The notes beneath the pieces were generated by a model. It made no database searches, was not told the DNA's origin, and saw only the letters and a program-made list of their open reading frames with translations. From assembly GCA_016709495.1 (NCBI GenBank), contig JADJMS010000046.1, positions 310,001-374,000 on the forward strand: 64,000 nucleotides of DNA. The letters run 5' to 3'. A program made the translations under genes and the position numbers. Of this stretch, positions 56,255 through 64,000 are shown piece after piece; position 1 is the stretch's first letter, and each line of letters opens with the position of its first letter. Source of the stretch: Candidatus Dechloromonas phosphorivorans (lineage in GTDB: Bacteria > Pseudomonadota > Gammaproteobacteria > Burkholderiales > Rhodocyclaceae).

Positions 56255-57727
56255 ATGCAAAACAACAACGTTCCGCAAGTCCTGATCACCCCGCTCAAGC
56301 CAGCCCTGATTATGGGCATGGCCCAAAAACTCCCTGTGCTGGTGCGAGTGCAGGCACCTGACCCTGATCCGGCGCAGAAGAAGGACCGCAAGCCTTACCA
56401 CTTGTCCTTGGTCATTGATCGTTCCGGCTCAATGTCAGGCGAGCCGTTGATGGAGGCCGTGCGCTGCGCCAAGCACATTGTCGACCGCCTCGAATCAACC
56501 GATGTAGCTTCGCTGATAGTCTTCGACGATCGCGTCAAAACTTTGGCTCCAGCCAAACCTGTCGGCGACCGAAAGGCACTCTATGCCGCTTTGGCCCACG
56601 TCCACTCAGGCGGATCGACCAATCTTAATGGCGGCTGGCAGGCGGGTGCGGCATCCATTATTGATGACGCCAAGCAAGCCGCGTTGGCCAGGGTCATCCT
56701 GCTTTCCGACGGTAACGCCAACGTTGGCGACACCACGGACACGAACGAAATTGCTGCCTTCTGTGCAGACGCTGCCGAGAAGGGAGTCACGACATCAACC
56801 TACGGCCTCGGCCGAGACTTCAACGAGGAGTTGATGGTCGAGATGGGCAAGCGCGGTGGTGGCAATCACTACTATGGGGACACTGCCGCTGACCTCTTCG
56901 AGCCGTTCGCTGAGGAATTTGACTTCATCTCCAACCTGTACGCCCGGCAGGTTCGCCTGTCGTTGGCCGCACCGGAGGGCGTCAAAATCACTCTGCTCAA
57001 TGACTACCAGGTTGAGCAGCGCGAAGGCTTTCCGTTGATTCGGCTGCCCGACATTCCCCTTGGCGCAGAGGCATGGGCCTTGGTCGAACTCGAGATTCCA
57101 GCGGGGATGGCCCTTGAGTCCGGTAACCAGCTCTTGCAGGCGGGGGTGACGGCGGTCAATCCCGATGGCGCCCCGCTTGCGTTCCCGGACGCAACGTTGG
57201 CTCTGAAAGCGATGTCGCCCCAGGCATGGGAGGCCCTACTGCAAGAGCCCTTGGTCGTGGCCAGGCAAACTGAACTTGAGGCCGGGAAATTCCTGGATCA
57301 AGCTCGTGCCGCAGCCGAGCATGGCGACTGGGACACGATTCAAAAAATGATCATTGAAGGCCGCAAACGCTTTGCTGACCATCCCTGGGTGATGGAGGTT
57401 TTGGAAGGCATGGCTGAGATCGCCAAGGAAATGGACGGTGCCCGTTTCCGCAAGGAAGCCATGTATTCGAGCCGCAAGATGTCCTCTCGGGTTTCCGCCA
57501 AGGAAGAAATGCTCATGAGCATGGCGGCAGAGGCCGTTGCGCCCAGTTTCCTGCGGCGCAAAAAGGCCCAGGGCAAGGCTCAGTTCGAGCAACGGCCCGA
57601 CGACACCAAGCAAGTAATTGAAGTGCTGGCGGGAGGCAATCTGCCTCCCGTTTTCGGCCATTTTGTTACGCGCCTGCCAAAAGCCACTCAAACGCATTGT
57701 CATTTGTACTGGATTGGACTATCTTGA
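56255..57727 (+). CDS. von Willebrand factor A domain protein
   Basis: VWA domain with an intact MIDAS: DRSGSMSGEP (D-x-S-x-S), the threonine in the GGSTNLNGGWQAG loop, and LLSDGNANVGDT. Residues ~260-390 form a beta-rich domain, followed by a helical end (ARFRKEAMYSSRKMSSRVSA). AGGAG precedes ATG 56255. The last ~35 codons run through a terminator-like hairpin (57630-57650), and a TAA lies in the +1 frame near 57612, so the true end may be near there with an indel just upstream. Role unknown; adjoining genes suggest defence. Confidence 0.85.
   Translation: MQNNNVPQVLITPLKPALIMGMAQKLPVLVRVQAPDPDPAQKKDRKPYHLSLVIDRSGSMSGEPLMEAVRCAKHIVDRLESTDVASLIVFDDRVKTLAPAKPVGDRKALYAALAHVHSGGSTNLNGGWQAGAASIIDDAKQAALARVILLSDGNANVGDTTDTNEIAAFCADAAEKGVTTSTYGLGRDFNEELMVEMGKRGGGNHYYGDTAADLFEPFAEEFDFISNLYARQVRLSLAAPEGVKITLLNDYQVEQREGFPLIRLPDIPLGAEAWALVELEIPAGMALESGNQLLQAGVTAVNPDGAPLAFPDATLALKAMSPQAWEALLQEPLVVARQTELEAGKFLDQARAAAEHGDWDTIQKMIIEGRKRFADHPWVMEVLEGMAEIAKEMDGARFRKEAMYSSRKMSSRVSAKEEMLMSMAAEAVAPSFLRRKKAQGKAQFEQRPDDTKQVIEVLAGGNLPPVFGHFVTRLPKATQTHCHLYWIGLS
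57630..57654 (+). terminator. Strong hairpin at the 3' end of the VWA gene
   Basis: Nine-bp perfect stem (57630-57638 with 57642-57650, 3-base loop) followed by TTTT. It would separate the accessory genes from the BREX core, implying a promoter between 57655 and 57752. Confidence 0.65.
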
Positions 57728-57751
57728 CGTTTTTTCCGACTGGCGACCGAT

Positions 57752-57985
57752 ATGCCCAAAAAGCCCATCGATGGGTCGATCCTTACCATCAAGGAAGTTG
57801 CTGAGTACCTCAAGGTCAATGATCGGACTGTCTATCGGTTGGCCGGAGCCAGGAAGATTCCGGCCTTCAAGGTGGGAGGTACTTGGCGATTTGTCCGATC
57901 AGATATTGACCAGTGGATCAAGAACCAGACCGCCGGGGCAGAAGGCGCGGCACCTGTCGCCGATCGGGACGTAGAAAAACAATAA
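57752..57985 (+). CDS. Excisionase-type HTH protein at the head of the BREX core
   Basis: 77 residues, PIDGSILTIKEVAEYLKVND then RTVYRLAGARKIPAFKVGGT, WRFVRSDIDQWI: the classic helix_turn_helix_17 domain. Such small proteins are common first genes in BREX and restriction loci. It starts ~100 bases after the hairpin and ends 15 bases before brxE, so it probably is cotranscribed with, and may regulate, the BREX genes. Confidence 0.85.
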   Translation: MPKKPIDGSILTIKEVAEYLKVNDRTVYRLAGARKIPAFKVGGTWRFVRSDIDQWIKNQTAGAEGAAPVADRDVEKQ

Positions 57986-58000
57986 ATAGCGAGAAATGAA

Positions 58001-58501
58001 ATGAAGGATTCGTACTTATCGATAGTGCTGCAGATGCGATCACTCGTTGGCTTCCTGGGCGAACGCCCCCAGTTCGCCTGGTGGGCCACTTCGTTTTTTG
58101 GCGACTACAGCCTGCGGTCACTTGAATTCGTCACGCCTAAGACTTCGCTGTTGGCGCAGTACCACGGCGTTGTTGAGGCGGCGCGCAAGCTTCACGACGA
58201 GCACCTAAATGTCGGCAGCTACCATCTGTTCCGGTTGCCGGAAGAGGTCGAGCAAGACCTGCACGCGATGATGCAAAGCAGTGTCGGCACGGAGCTCGCC
58301 AAACAACTACCCCAGGATAAGGATGCGGCTCTTGCAGCGCTAAAGACATTGGCTGGCGCAATCCCTTCCGCTGCGGTTGGTCCCATAGCGGTTGGCAATA
58401 TTGATCAACTCAGCGCCGTTGATACGCTGAAGTCAATCGCTGGCGCCTACGCGTCTGCTTTCTCCCAGCACGCCAAAACCTACCCGTATCTGGTGAGTTA
58501 G
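58001..58501 (+). CDS. brxE: BrxE-like protein (BREX type 6)
   Basis: 166 residues. LVGFLGERPQFAWWATSFFG near the N-terminus and EAARKLHDEHLNVGSYHLFR in the middle fit my recollection of BrxE proteins, which occur at the head of type 6 BREX clusters; identification rests on this pattern and on the position directly before brxA. Biochemical function is not established. Two bases separate it from the brxA start. Confidence 0.65.
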   Translation: MKDSYLSIVLQMRSLVGFLGERPQFAWWATSFFGDYSLRSLEFVTPKTSLLAQYHGVVEAARKLHDEHLNVGSYHLFRLPEEVEQDLHAMMQSSVGTELAKQLPQDKDAALAALKTLAGAIPSAAVGPIAVGNIDQLSAVDTLKSIAGAYASAFSQHAKTYPYLVS

Positions 58502-58503
58502 CT

Positions 58504-59292
58504 GTGGCAAAAAACAAGCCCTACACGACACAGTTGCAGGCCGGTCTTGGGCTCGTCAATGAGACCAAGACCTTGCTCGACTTGTGGTCGCCTGGCATGT
58601 CAGCGGTTCAGTTGCACCAGGTCGCTCTTGAATCGGGTCGATTTCCTACCGTTACAGCACGTCGCCTGCGCAACATCGTCGTTGAATGTTTTGCTCCGCG
58701 TTATCTCGTGTCAGGTGGAGCGCCAGCTGTGCACCTCAAGCGACTATCGGCGCGGCTGTCCACCGCTGATTTAACGCAGATCATGCTGGTGTTTACGAGT
58801 CGAGCCAACCCGGTTCTCGGCGATTTCATCCGCCACGTTTATTGGGCACGTTACGCAGGCGGATATTCGCAAATCACCAATGACGATGCCCGTGCCTTTG
58901 TTGAGCGCGGGATCGACGACGGCAAAACGGTAAAGCGCTGGTCAGAAACCACAGTGCGGCGGGTCTCGGCGTATCTGACCGGCTGCTGCGCCGACTACGG
59001 AATGCTCGAACGAGGTCAGAAGACCAGCCGTCAAATCATCCCCTTCCGGGTTTCTCCGTCCGTGGCGGCATACCTTGCCTACGAACTTCACTTTGCCGGC
59101 GTTGGCGATAACGCCCTGCTGACACACGAAGACTGGCAGCTATTCGGGCTGGCGCGTGAAGACGTGCTGGAAGAGATCAAGCGGCTTTCGTTGAAGGGGC
59201 TGCTCATCGTCCAGGCGGCCGGCGACGTCATTCGGATTAGCTGGAAACAACAAGACATGGAGGCGCTCTGCGATGTCCTCACTCAAAGCTGA
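58504..59292 (+). CDS. brxA: BREX protein BrxA (DUF1819)
   Basis: 262 residues, GTG start. Family segments YTTQLQAGLGLVNETKTLLD, FPTVTARRLRNIVVECFAPR and WSETTVRRVSAYLTGCCADY match DUF1819/BrxA, a NusB-like helical protein reported to bind DNA. It overlaps brxB by 20 bases. Part of the phage-exclusion machinery, which protects by modifying host DNA (PglX) and blocking phage replication. Confidence 0.92.
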   Translation: MAKNKPYTTQLQAGLGLVNETKTLLDLWSPGMSAVQLHQVALESGRFPTVTARRLRNIVVECFAPRYLVSGGAPAVHLKRLSARLSTADLTQIMLVFTSRANPVLGDFIRHVYWARYAGGYSQITNDDARAFVERGIDDGKTVKRWSETTVRRVSAYLTGCCADYGMLERGQKTSRQIIPFRVSPSVAAYLAYELHFAGVGDNALLTHEDWQLFGLAREDVLEEIKRLSLKGLLIVQAAGDVIRISWKQQDMEALCDVLTQS

Positions 59293-59848
59293 CTTTGACG
59301 AACTGCGCGAGCGCATTCGCCACGGGCGAGAGCTCGGTCATGCGAGCTTCGAGCCAATTTACTACCTCGTTTTTTCGCCCGATCAAATCCTCGAGGTCAA
59401 GCGGCAGACGCCCGCGTGGGTGTCCAAGCTGCATCAAGAAGGATGGGACGTGCACACCTTCTCCATCGCCGAGCACATCTGGTCGCTGCTCAAGGAAGAC
59501 CCGCTCTGGTCCCTTTGCGTGATGGAAGATAAATCCGCACCGATGGACTGGCCGCGAACGAACAAAGCATTGGCCGACATCTTGGTTGCCGATAACGCCC
59601 TGTTGAAGCGGCTTGAAAACGAACTTGCGCCGCTGGAAGGCAAGCAAAACGCTTTGCTGCTGGTAACCGATCTTGAGGCGCTGCATCCGTTCTTGCGCAT
59701 CGGTGCCATCGAGAGCCAGCTTCAAGGCAAATTTCATGTGCCGACCGTTTTCCTATACCCGGGCGTGCGCACCGGGAAAACACGTTTGAAGTTTCTCGGC
59801 TTCTACCCCGAGGACGGCAACTATCGCTCCGTCCACGTCGGCGGCTAA
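59273..59848 (+). CDS. brxB: BREX protein BrxB (DUF1788)
   Basis: 191 residues: MSSLKADFDELRERIRHGRE at the start and FYLYPG-type end, here VFLYPGVRTGKTRLKFLGFY, both characteristic of DUF1788. The family is required for BREX in tested systems but has no known enzymatic activity. It overlaps brxA and is followed after 40 bases by brxC. Confidence 0.93.
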   Translation: MSSLKADFDELRERIRHGRELGHASFEPIYYLVFSPDQILEVKRQTPAWVSKLHQEGWDVHTFSIAEHIWSLLKEDPLWSLCVMEDKSAPMDWPRTNKALADILVADNALLKRLENELAPLEGKQNALLLVTDLEALHPFLRIGAIESQLQGKFHVPTVFLYPGVRTGKTRLKFLGFYPEDGNYRSVHVGG

Positions 59849-59888
59849 TTAGCCAATAAGCGAAATCAAGGAACCCAGGGATAACACA

Positions 59889-62800
59889 ATGACCATCCGA
59901 TCTCTCTTCGACCCAAGCAAAGACATCTACCGGACCATTGAGAAGGTCATCACCTATGGTGCGTCTCAGGAAGGCCGCCTGAAGGCTGAGATCTCTGAAT
60001 ACGTGGTCACCGAGAGCATTGAGGAACAGTTCCGCAAACTCCTCGACCGCATGCAGCTTGCGATGGAGACCGGTGGCGCAACACCAGCGAGGTCGGTGTC
60101 TGGGTATCGGGCTTCTACGGATCCGGCAAGAGCTCATTTACCAAGTATCTGGGCCTGGCCTTCGACGACCAGCGCACGATCGACGGCACGCCGTTCATCA
60201 AGTATTTGCAGGATCGCCTGCACAAACCGCAGACCAAAGCGCTCCTGGGTGCCGTGGCGCAGCGATTCCCGGCGGCCGTGGTCATGCTCGACCTGGCCAG
60301 CGAAATGCTCGCCGGGGCCACGATGGAAGACGTTTCCACCGTCCTGTACTTCAAGGTGCTCCAATGGGCCGGGTACTCCAGAAATCTCAAGGTCGCCGCC
60401 TTCGAGCGGATGATCGAAAAGGATGGGCGCACCCCCGAGTTGCATGAACGCGTCGCCACGGCGCTGCCCGGTGCGACCTGGGTGCGCGTACAGAACAATC
60501 CACTGGCCATTGACGGGCTGATTCCAAAAATCGCCCACGAGATGTATCCGGCGCTTTTCCCGGAAGCCAAGTCCTTCTCCTCCAGCACAGATGGTTTCTT
60601 CCAGTTCGAAGACCAGCGCGTCCAGGAGATGATCGATATCGTCCGCGAGAAGAGCGGCAAGCAGAACATCATCTTCATCGTCGACGAAGTCGGCCAGTAC
60701 GTCGCCTCGCGTGACAACTTGATCCTCAATCTCGACGGGCTTGCCAAGAACCTCAAGCGTCTGGGTGACGGCAAAGCGTGGATCATTTCCACCGCCCAGC
60801 AGACCCTCACCGAAGACGATCCTCGCGCCGCACTCAATTCCGACAAGCTGTACAAGCTGAAAGACCGTTTTCCGATCCAGATCGATCTGGAGTCGAGCGA
60901 CATCAAGGAGATCTGCTACCGGCGTCTGCTCGGCAAATCGCCAGCCGGTGAAACGGAGCTTGGCAAACTCTTCGATGCCCAGGGCCAGGCGCTGCGGCAC
61001 AACACCAAGCTGCAAGACGCCAAGTATTACGACGCGGATTTCAGCCGTGAGAGCTTCACCAATCTGTACCCATTCCTGCCAGCGCACTTCGACATCCTGC
61101 TGCATCTACTCGGTGCGCTGGCCAAGTCGACCGGCGGCATTGGCCTGCGCTCTGCGATCAAGGTGATCCAGGACGTGCTCAAGGGCGAAGGCGGCTCCAA
61201 GGCAATGGCCGACCAGCCCGTGGGTTGGCTTGCCACCACCGTCACGCTCTACGACGAGTTGGAAAAGGACATTCGCCGCGCCTTCACGTCGATTCACCAG
61301 GCCGTTGGCAAGGTTCAGATTCGCTTTCCTGATTCACCGCTCCATCAAGACATTGCCAAATCTGTCGCGGTGCTGCAGATCCTCGGCAATCTCCCGGTCA
61401 CACTGCAGAACGTCACCAGCTTGATGCACCCGTCCGTCACGGCATCCTCTCAGCTTGAGACGATCCGCAAAGCCGTCGACGAGATGTTGAACGATGTGCA
61501 CGTGCCGCTCGGCGAGAAGGATGGCAACCTGGTCTTCTTGAGTGAGAAGCTGCGCGATATCGAGCAAGAGCGCGGCTCGATTGCCCTGCGCACTGTCGAT
61601 GTGAAGCGCATCTTCAACGATGCCCTGCGCGAATCGTTTGATCCGCTGCCGCGCGTCAGTCTCCACGGCACGATGGCGGTCGCCGCTGGCCTGAAGGTTC
61701 AAGCGGGTAGCACCATCACCAGCCTGGCTGGCGATCAGAGCACCATCCAGACTATCGTCGAACTGGTGGCTGCCAACGACTACGACACCGCCCGTAACCG
61801 CATGCTGGACGACTCCCGCAGTCGCGCCGGTCGCAATGTGATTGGCTTGCTTGCGAGGACGAACCCCGAGCTCGACGACCTCGCAAACGAAATCTACCGT
61901 TGCCAGCGCATTGCCGAACTTCACCGCAACGAGCCCGATCAAGAGGTGAAGGATTACTGCACTGGCCAAATTGACCGTGCGGCCAAACTCGCCACCCAGC
62001 TTCAAAGCAAGATCAAGCAAACCCTGCAGGCGGGATCGTTTGTTTTCCGGGGCCAAGCCACAGCGGTATCCGCGCTTGATGCGGATTTGCTCGAAGCCGC
62101 CAAAAAGTTGCTCGCCGACGTCGCCGACCAGGTGTTTGATCGCTATGTCGAAGCACCGGTGCGCGCAGCCACCGATACCGCCGAGAAATTCTTGAAGGTC
62201 GCGAATCCGGCGGCCATCGGCAGCGCCCTTGATCCTCTTGGCCTGGTGCAAACAGTCGCTGGCCGCGCGTCGTTCAAAACCGATCACAAGGCGATGATCA
62301 GTATTCGCGACTACATCGACAAGCGTGGCACCGTCGATGGCAAACGCCTGCTCGATGATTTCAGTGGCGACCCATTCGGTTGGTCGCCGGATACCACGCG
62401 CTACATCATCGCCGCCATGCTGATGGCGGGCGAAATCAAACTCAAGGTTTCCGGCCGCGAAGTCACCGCCGCCGGCCAACAGGCCATTGATGCGCTCAAG
62501 ACCAACAACTCCTTCAAGCAGATCGGCGTCGCCCTGCGCGACGAGCGTCCGTCCATCGAAACGCTGGGTCGTGCCGCAGAACGACTGACCGAGTTGGTGG
62601 GCGACATGGTCATCCCGTTGGAGCAGGAAATCAGCAAGGCTGCCGCGAAGCATTTCCCGCGCTTCCAGCATGACTACGGCTCATTGGCGGAAAAGCTCAG
62701 CGGCCTCGGGCTGGCCGGCAGTGATCGCGTCCGCACCTTGAACCAGGATATTGCCGACGTGCTGTTCACCGATGCGTCGGACGCGCCGCAACGTCTGGGT

Positions 62801-63520
62801 GCGGAAACGTCGTCCATCTACGACAACCTCAAATGGGCGCTCGAAGTAAAGCGAGTGCTCGACAACGGCCTCGACGCCACGTTGCGCGAGCTACAAGCAC
62901 ACCGTCGCGACATCGAGGCCCTGCCAGACACCGGCATACCGGGCAATCTTCGCCACGAAGTGGCCGAAGACCTGACTCAGCTCTCGGAGCGCCTGGGCAA
63001 GGAAGACTTCTACAAGCACACCGCCGACTTCAACTCGCAACTCACGCACCTCAAAGGTCGCGTCCGCGATGCGGTAATCACGCTGTCAGACCAGCAAAAG
63101 CTGCGGTTGAAAGAAGGCGTTGAGGACTTGCAGCGCATCCCCGAGTGGGAAGAGCTCACCCAAGAAGAGCGCGGCAACGCCGTGAGCCAGTTGGATGGTT
63201 TGGCGCTGGCTGCAACACAGGACTTGGCCGGGCTGAAAAAGCTTCTGGCGCGTGACTACGACATCAACAGCACGATCGATGAACTCAAGCGATCCATCCA
63301 GCGCCAGGGCCAAGAGCGGCTGCGCCAGCGCATCGAAGAAGAACGCGCCAAGAAAGGTGAAAAGGGGCCTGCCAAGCTCTCCAAGTCGGTCGCCGTGCCC
63401 GCCAAGCTGACCTCTGCCGCTGACCTTGATGCCCTGATCCAGCAACTTCACGAGATCAAGGCCCAGATCGGCCTCTACGCCGAGATTGAGGTGACCTTCT
63501 CCCTCGGCGGAGATAAGTAA
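59889..63520 (+). CDS. brxC: BREX ATPase BrxC (one frameshift)
   Basis: Large P-loop ATPase of ~1210 residues. MTIRSLFDPSKDIYRTIEKV opens the protein; Walker A is GFYGSGKSSFTKYLG (~residue 78) and Walker B IIFIVDEVGQYV. The frame changes at 60077: inserting one G there gives METGGGNTSEVGVWVSGFYG, joining the first 63 residues to a frame that runs unbroken to 63520. A one-base assembly error is likelier than a dead gene. The C-terminus is a long coiled coil (GQERLRQRIEEERAKKGEK). BrxC is essential for BREX exclusion. Confidence 0.92.
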
Positions 63521-63522
63521 CG

Positions 63523-64000
63523 ATGGCTTTCGATCAGTCCACGCGCAACCGTCTGCAGCGCTTCGTCAACGATGCGCGCAAGGTGCAGGAAGAAGAATTC
63601 ACCCGGCAACTCCAGAACGACTACGGCCTGGACCCGACCTCGGGCACGATCACGCCGCTGGAAAACCTGCGCCACCTCAACGACGCGCAGCGTGAAACCG
63701 CGCGGATTTTGCGCGACACCCTGGCCCACTACTGCGCCAGCCAGGAAGCCGACGCCCAAACGGGCCTGGAGCGTATCGTGCGCGAGCAGGCCTTCACGGT
63801 GCTCAACCGCTTGGCTGCACTGCGCATGGCCGAAGCGCGTGGCCTGTTGATCGAATCAGTGGGCAACGGCTACCAGGCCAAGGGTTTTCAACTCTATGCC
63901 CGACTGGCCGGCACGGGTCTCGGTGAAACGGGTGATGCCTACCGCGTCTACTTGTTCAGCGTCTTTGACGAACTCGCCCAGGACCTGCCAGGGCTTTTCG
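63523..64000 (+). CDS. pglX: BREX adenine methyltransferase PglX, N-terminal part (runs off the window)
   Basis: ATG at 63523, three bases after brxC. Visible residues MAFDQSTRNRLQRFVNDARK, LQNDYGLDPTSGTI and AFTVLNRLAALRMAEARGLL match the N-terminal region of PglX, the site-specific N6-adenine methyltransferase of BREX. The SAM-binding and NPPY motifs lie beyond the window. By analogy with type 6 loci, pglZ, brxD and brxHI should follow. Confidence 0.9.
   Translation, partial: MAFDQSTRNRLQRFVNDARKVQEEEFTRQLQNDYGLDPTSGTITPLENLRHLNDAQRETARILRDTLAHYCASQEADAQTGLERIVREQAFTVLNRLAALRMAEARGLLIESVGNGYQAKGFQLYARLAGTGLGETGDAYRVYLFSVFDELAQDLPGLF

Overview
The window looks like a chromosome segment of a betaproteobacterium of the Rhodocyclales (Dechloromonas/Azonexus/Accumulibacter type). 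This is inferred from the homodimeric pyruvate dehydrogenase operon with lipoyl-bearing E3, the tandem cyanophycin synthetases with their DUF1854/ABC partners, PPK2, PEP-CTERM proteins and an FNR/DNR-type regulator. No 16S rRNA is present, so the placement is not proven. Translations needing a one-base correction are common, often at homopolymers, so the assembly may contain indel errors. A ~400-bp G/C-only tract at 3.94-4.34 kb looks like an artefact.

Layout. 0-6.5 kb: SNF2 helicase (partial), a periplasmic binding protein, pncC, a GlsB-type membrane protein, sixA, ppk2 and a thioesterase. 6.6-10.4 kb: a 5'-truncated second copy of the lpdA 3' half, a TPR protein, a PEP-CTERM protein and dead transposase scraps; this block sits between the two lpdA copies. 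10.4-16.5 kb: aceE-aceF-lpdA (minus strand). 16.8-22.9 kb: iorAB, folD, purE, purK and a Sua5-type tRNA-modification gene. 22.9-26.6 kb: tRNA-Ala(CGC), a broken integrase, an IS3-family element with recognisable ends, a second broken integrase on the other strand, and a tRNA-Thr(UGU) 3' fragment: a decayed island. 26.6-34.4 kb: a cyanophycin cluster (ABC transporter, DUF1854 protein, two cphA genes) with many frameshifts.

34.4-37.7 kb is a Tn7/Tn5053-like transposition module (AAA ATPase, DDE transposase, resolvase) with an array of short terminal-type repeats. 38-46 kb holds a CRP/FNR-family regulator with an FNR box, a TetR-controlled membrane-fusion/ABC exporter operon with a perfect operator palindrome, a His-rich periplasmic protein, an FNR-box-preceded hemerythrin, a frameshifted IHF-beta-like gene, a low-molecular-weight phosphatase and an HPP membrane protein.

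47-64 kb is a mobile/defence island: a small HTH protein and a Fic protein; a cassette of Cys-rich protein, serine recombinase and two ParB/RepB-like proteins; a conserved hypothetical; then a WYL regulator, DUF4258, ADP-ribosylglycohydrolase and VWA proteins leading into an HTH gene and brxE-brxA-brxB-brxC-pglX. This order matches a type 6 BREX phage-exclusion locus that runs off the right edge. The most interesting parts are the DUF4258/ADP-ribosylglycohydrolase/VWA set placed between the WYL regulator and the BREX core, and the recombinase-ParB-RepB cassette beside it.
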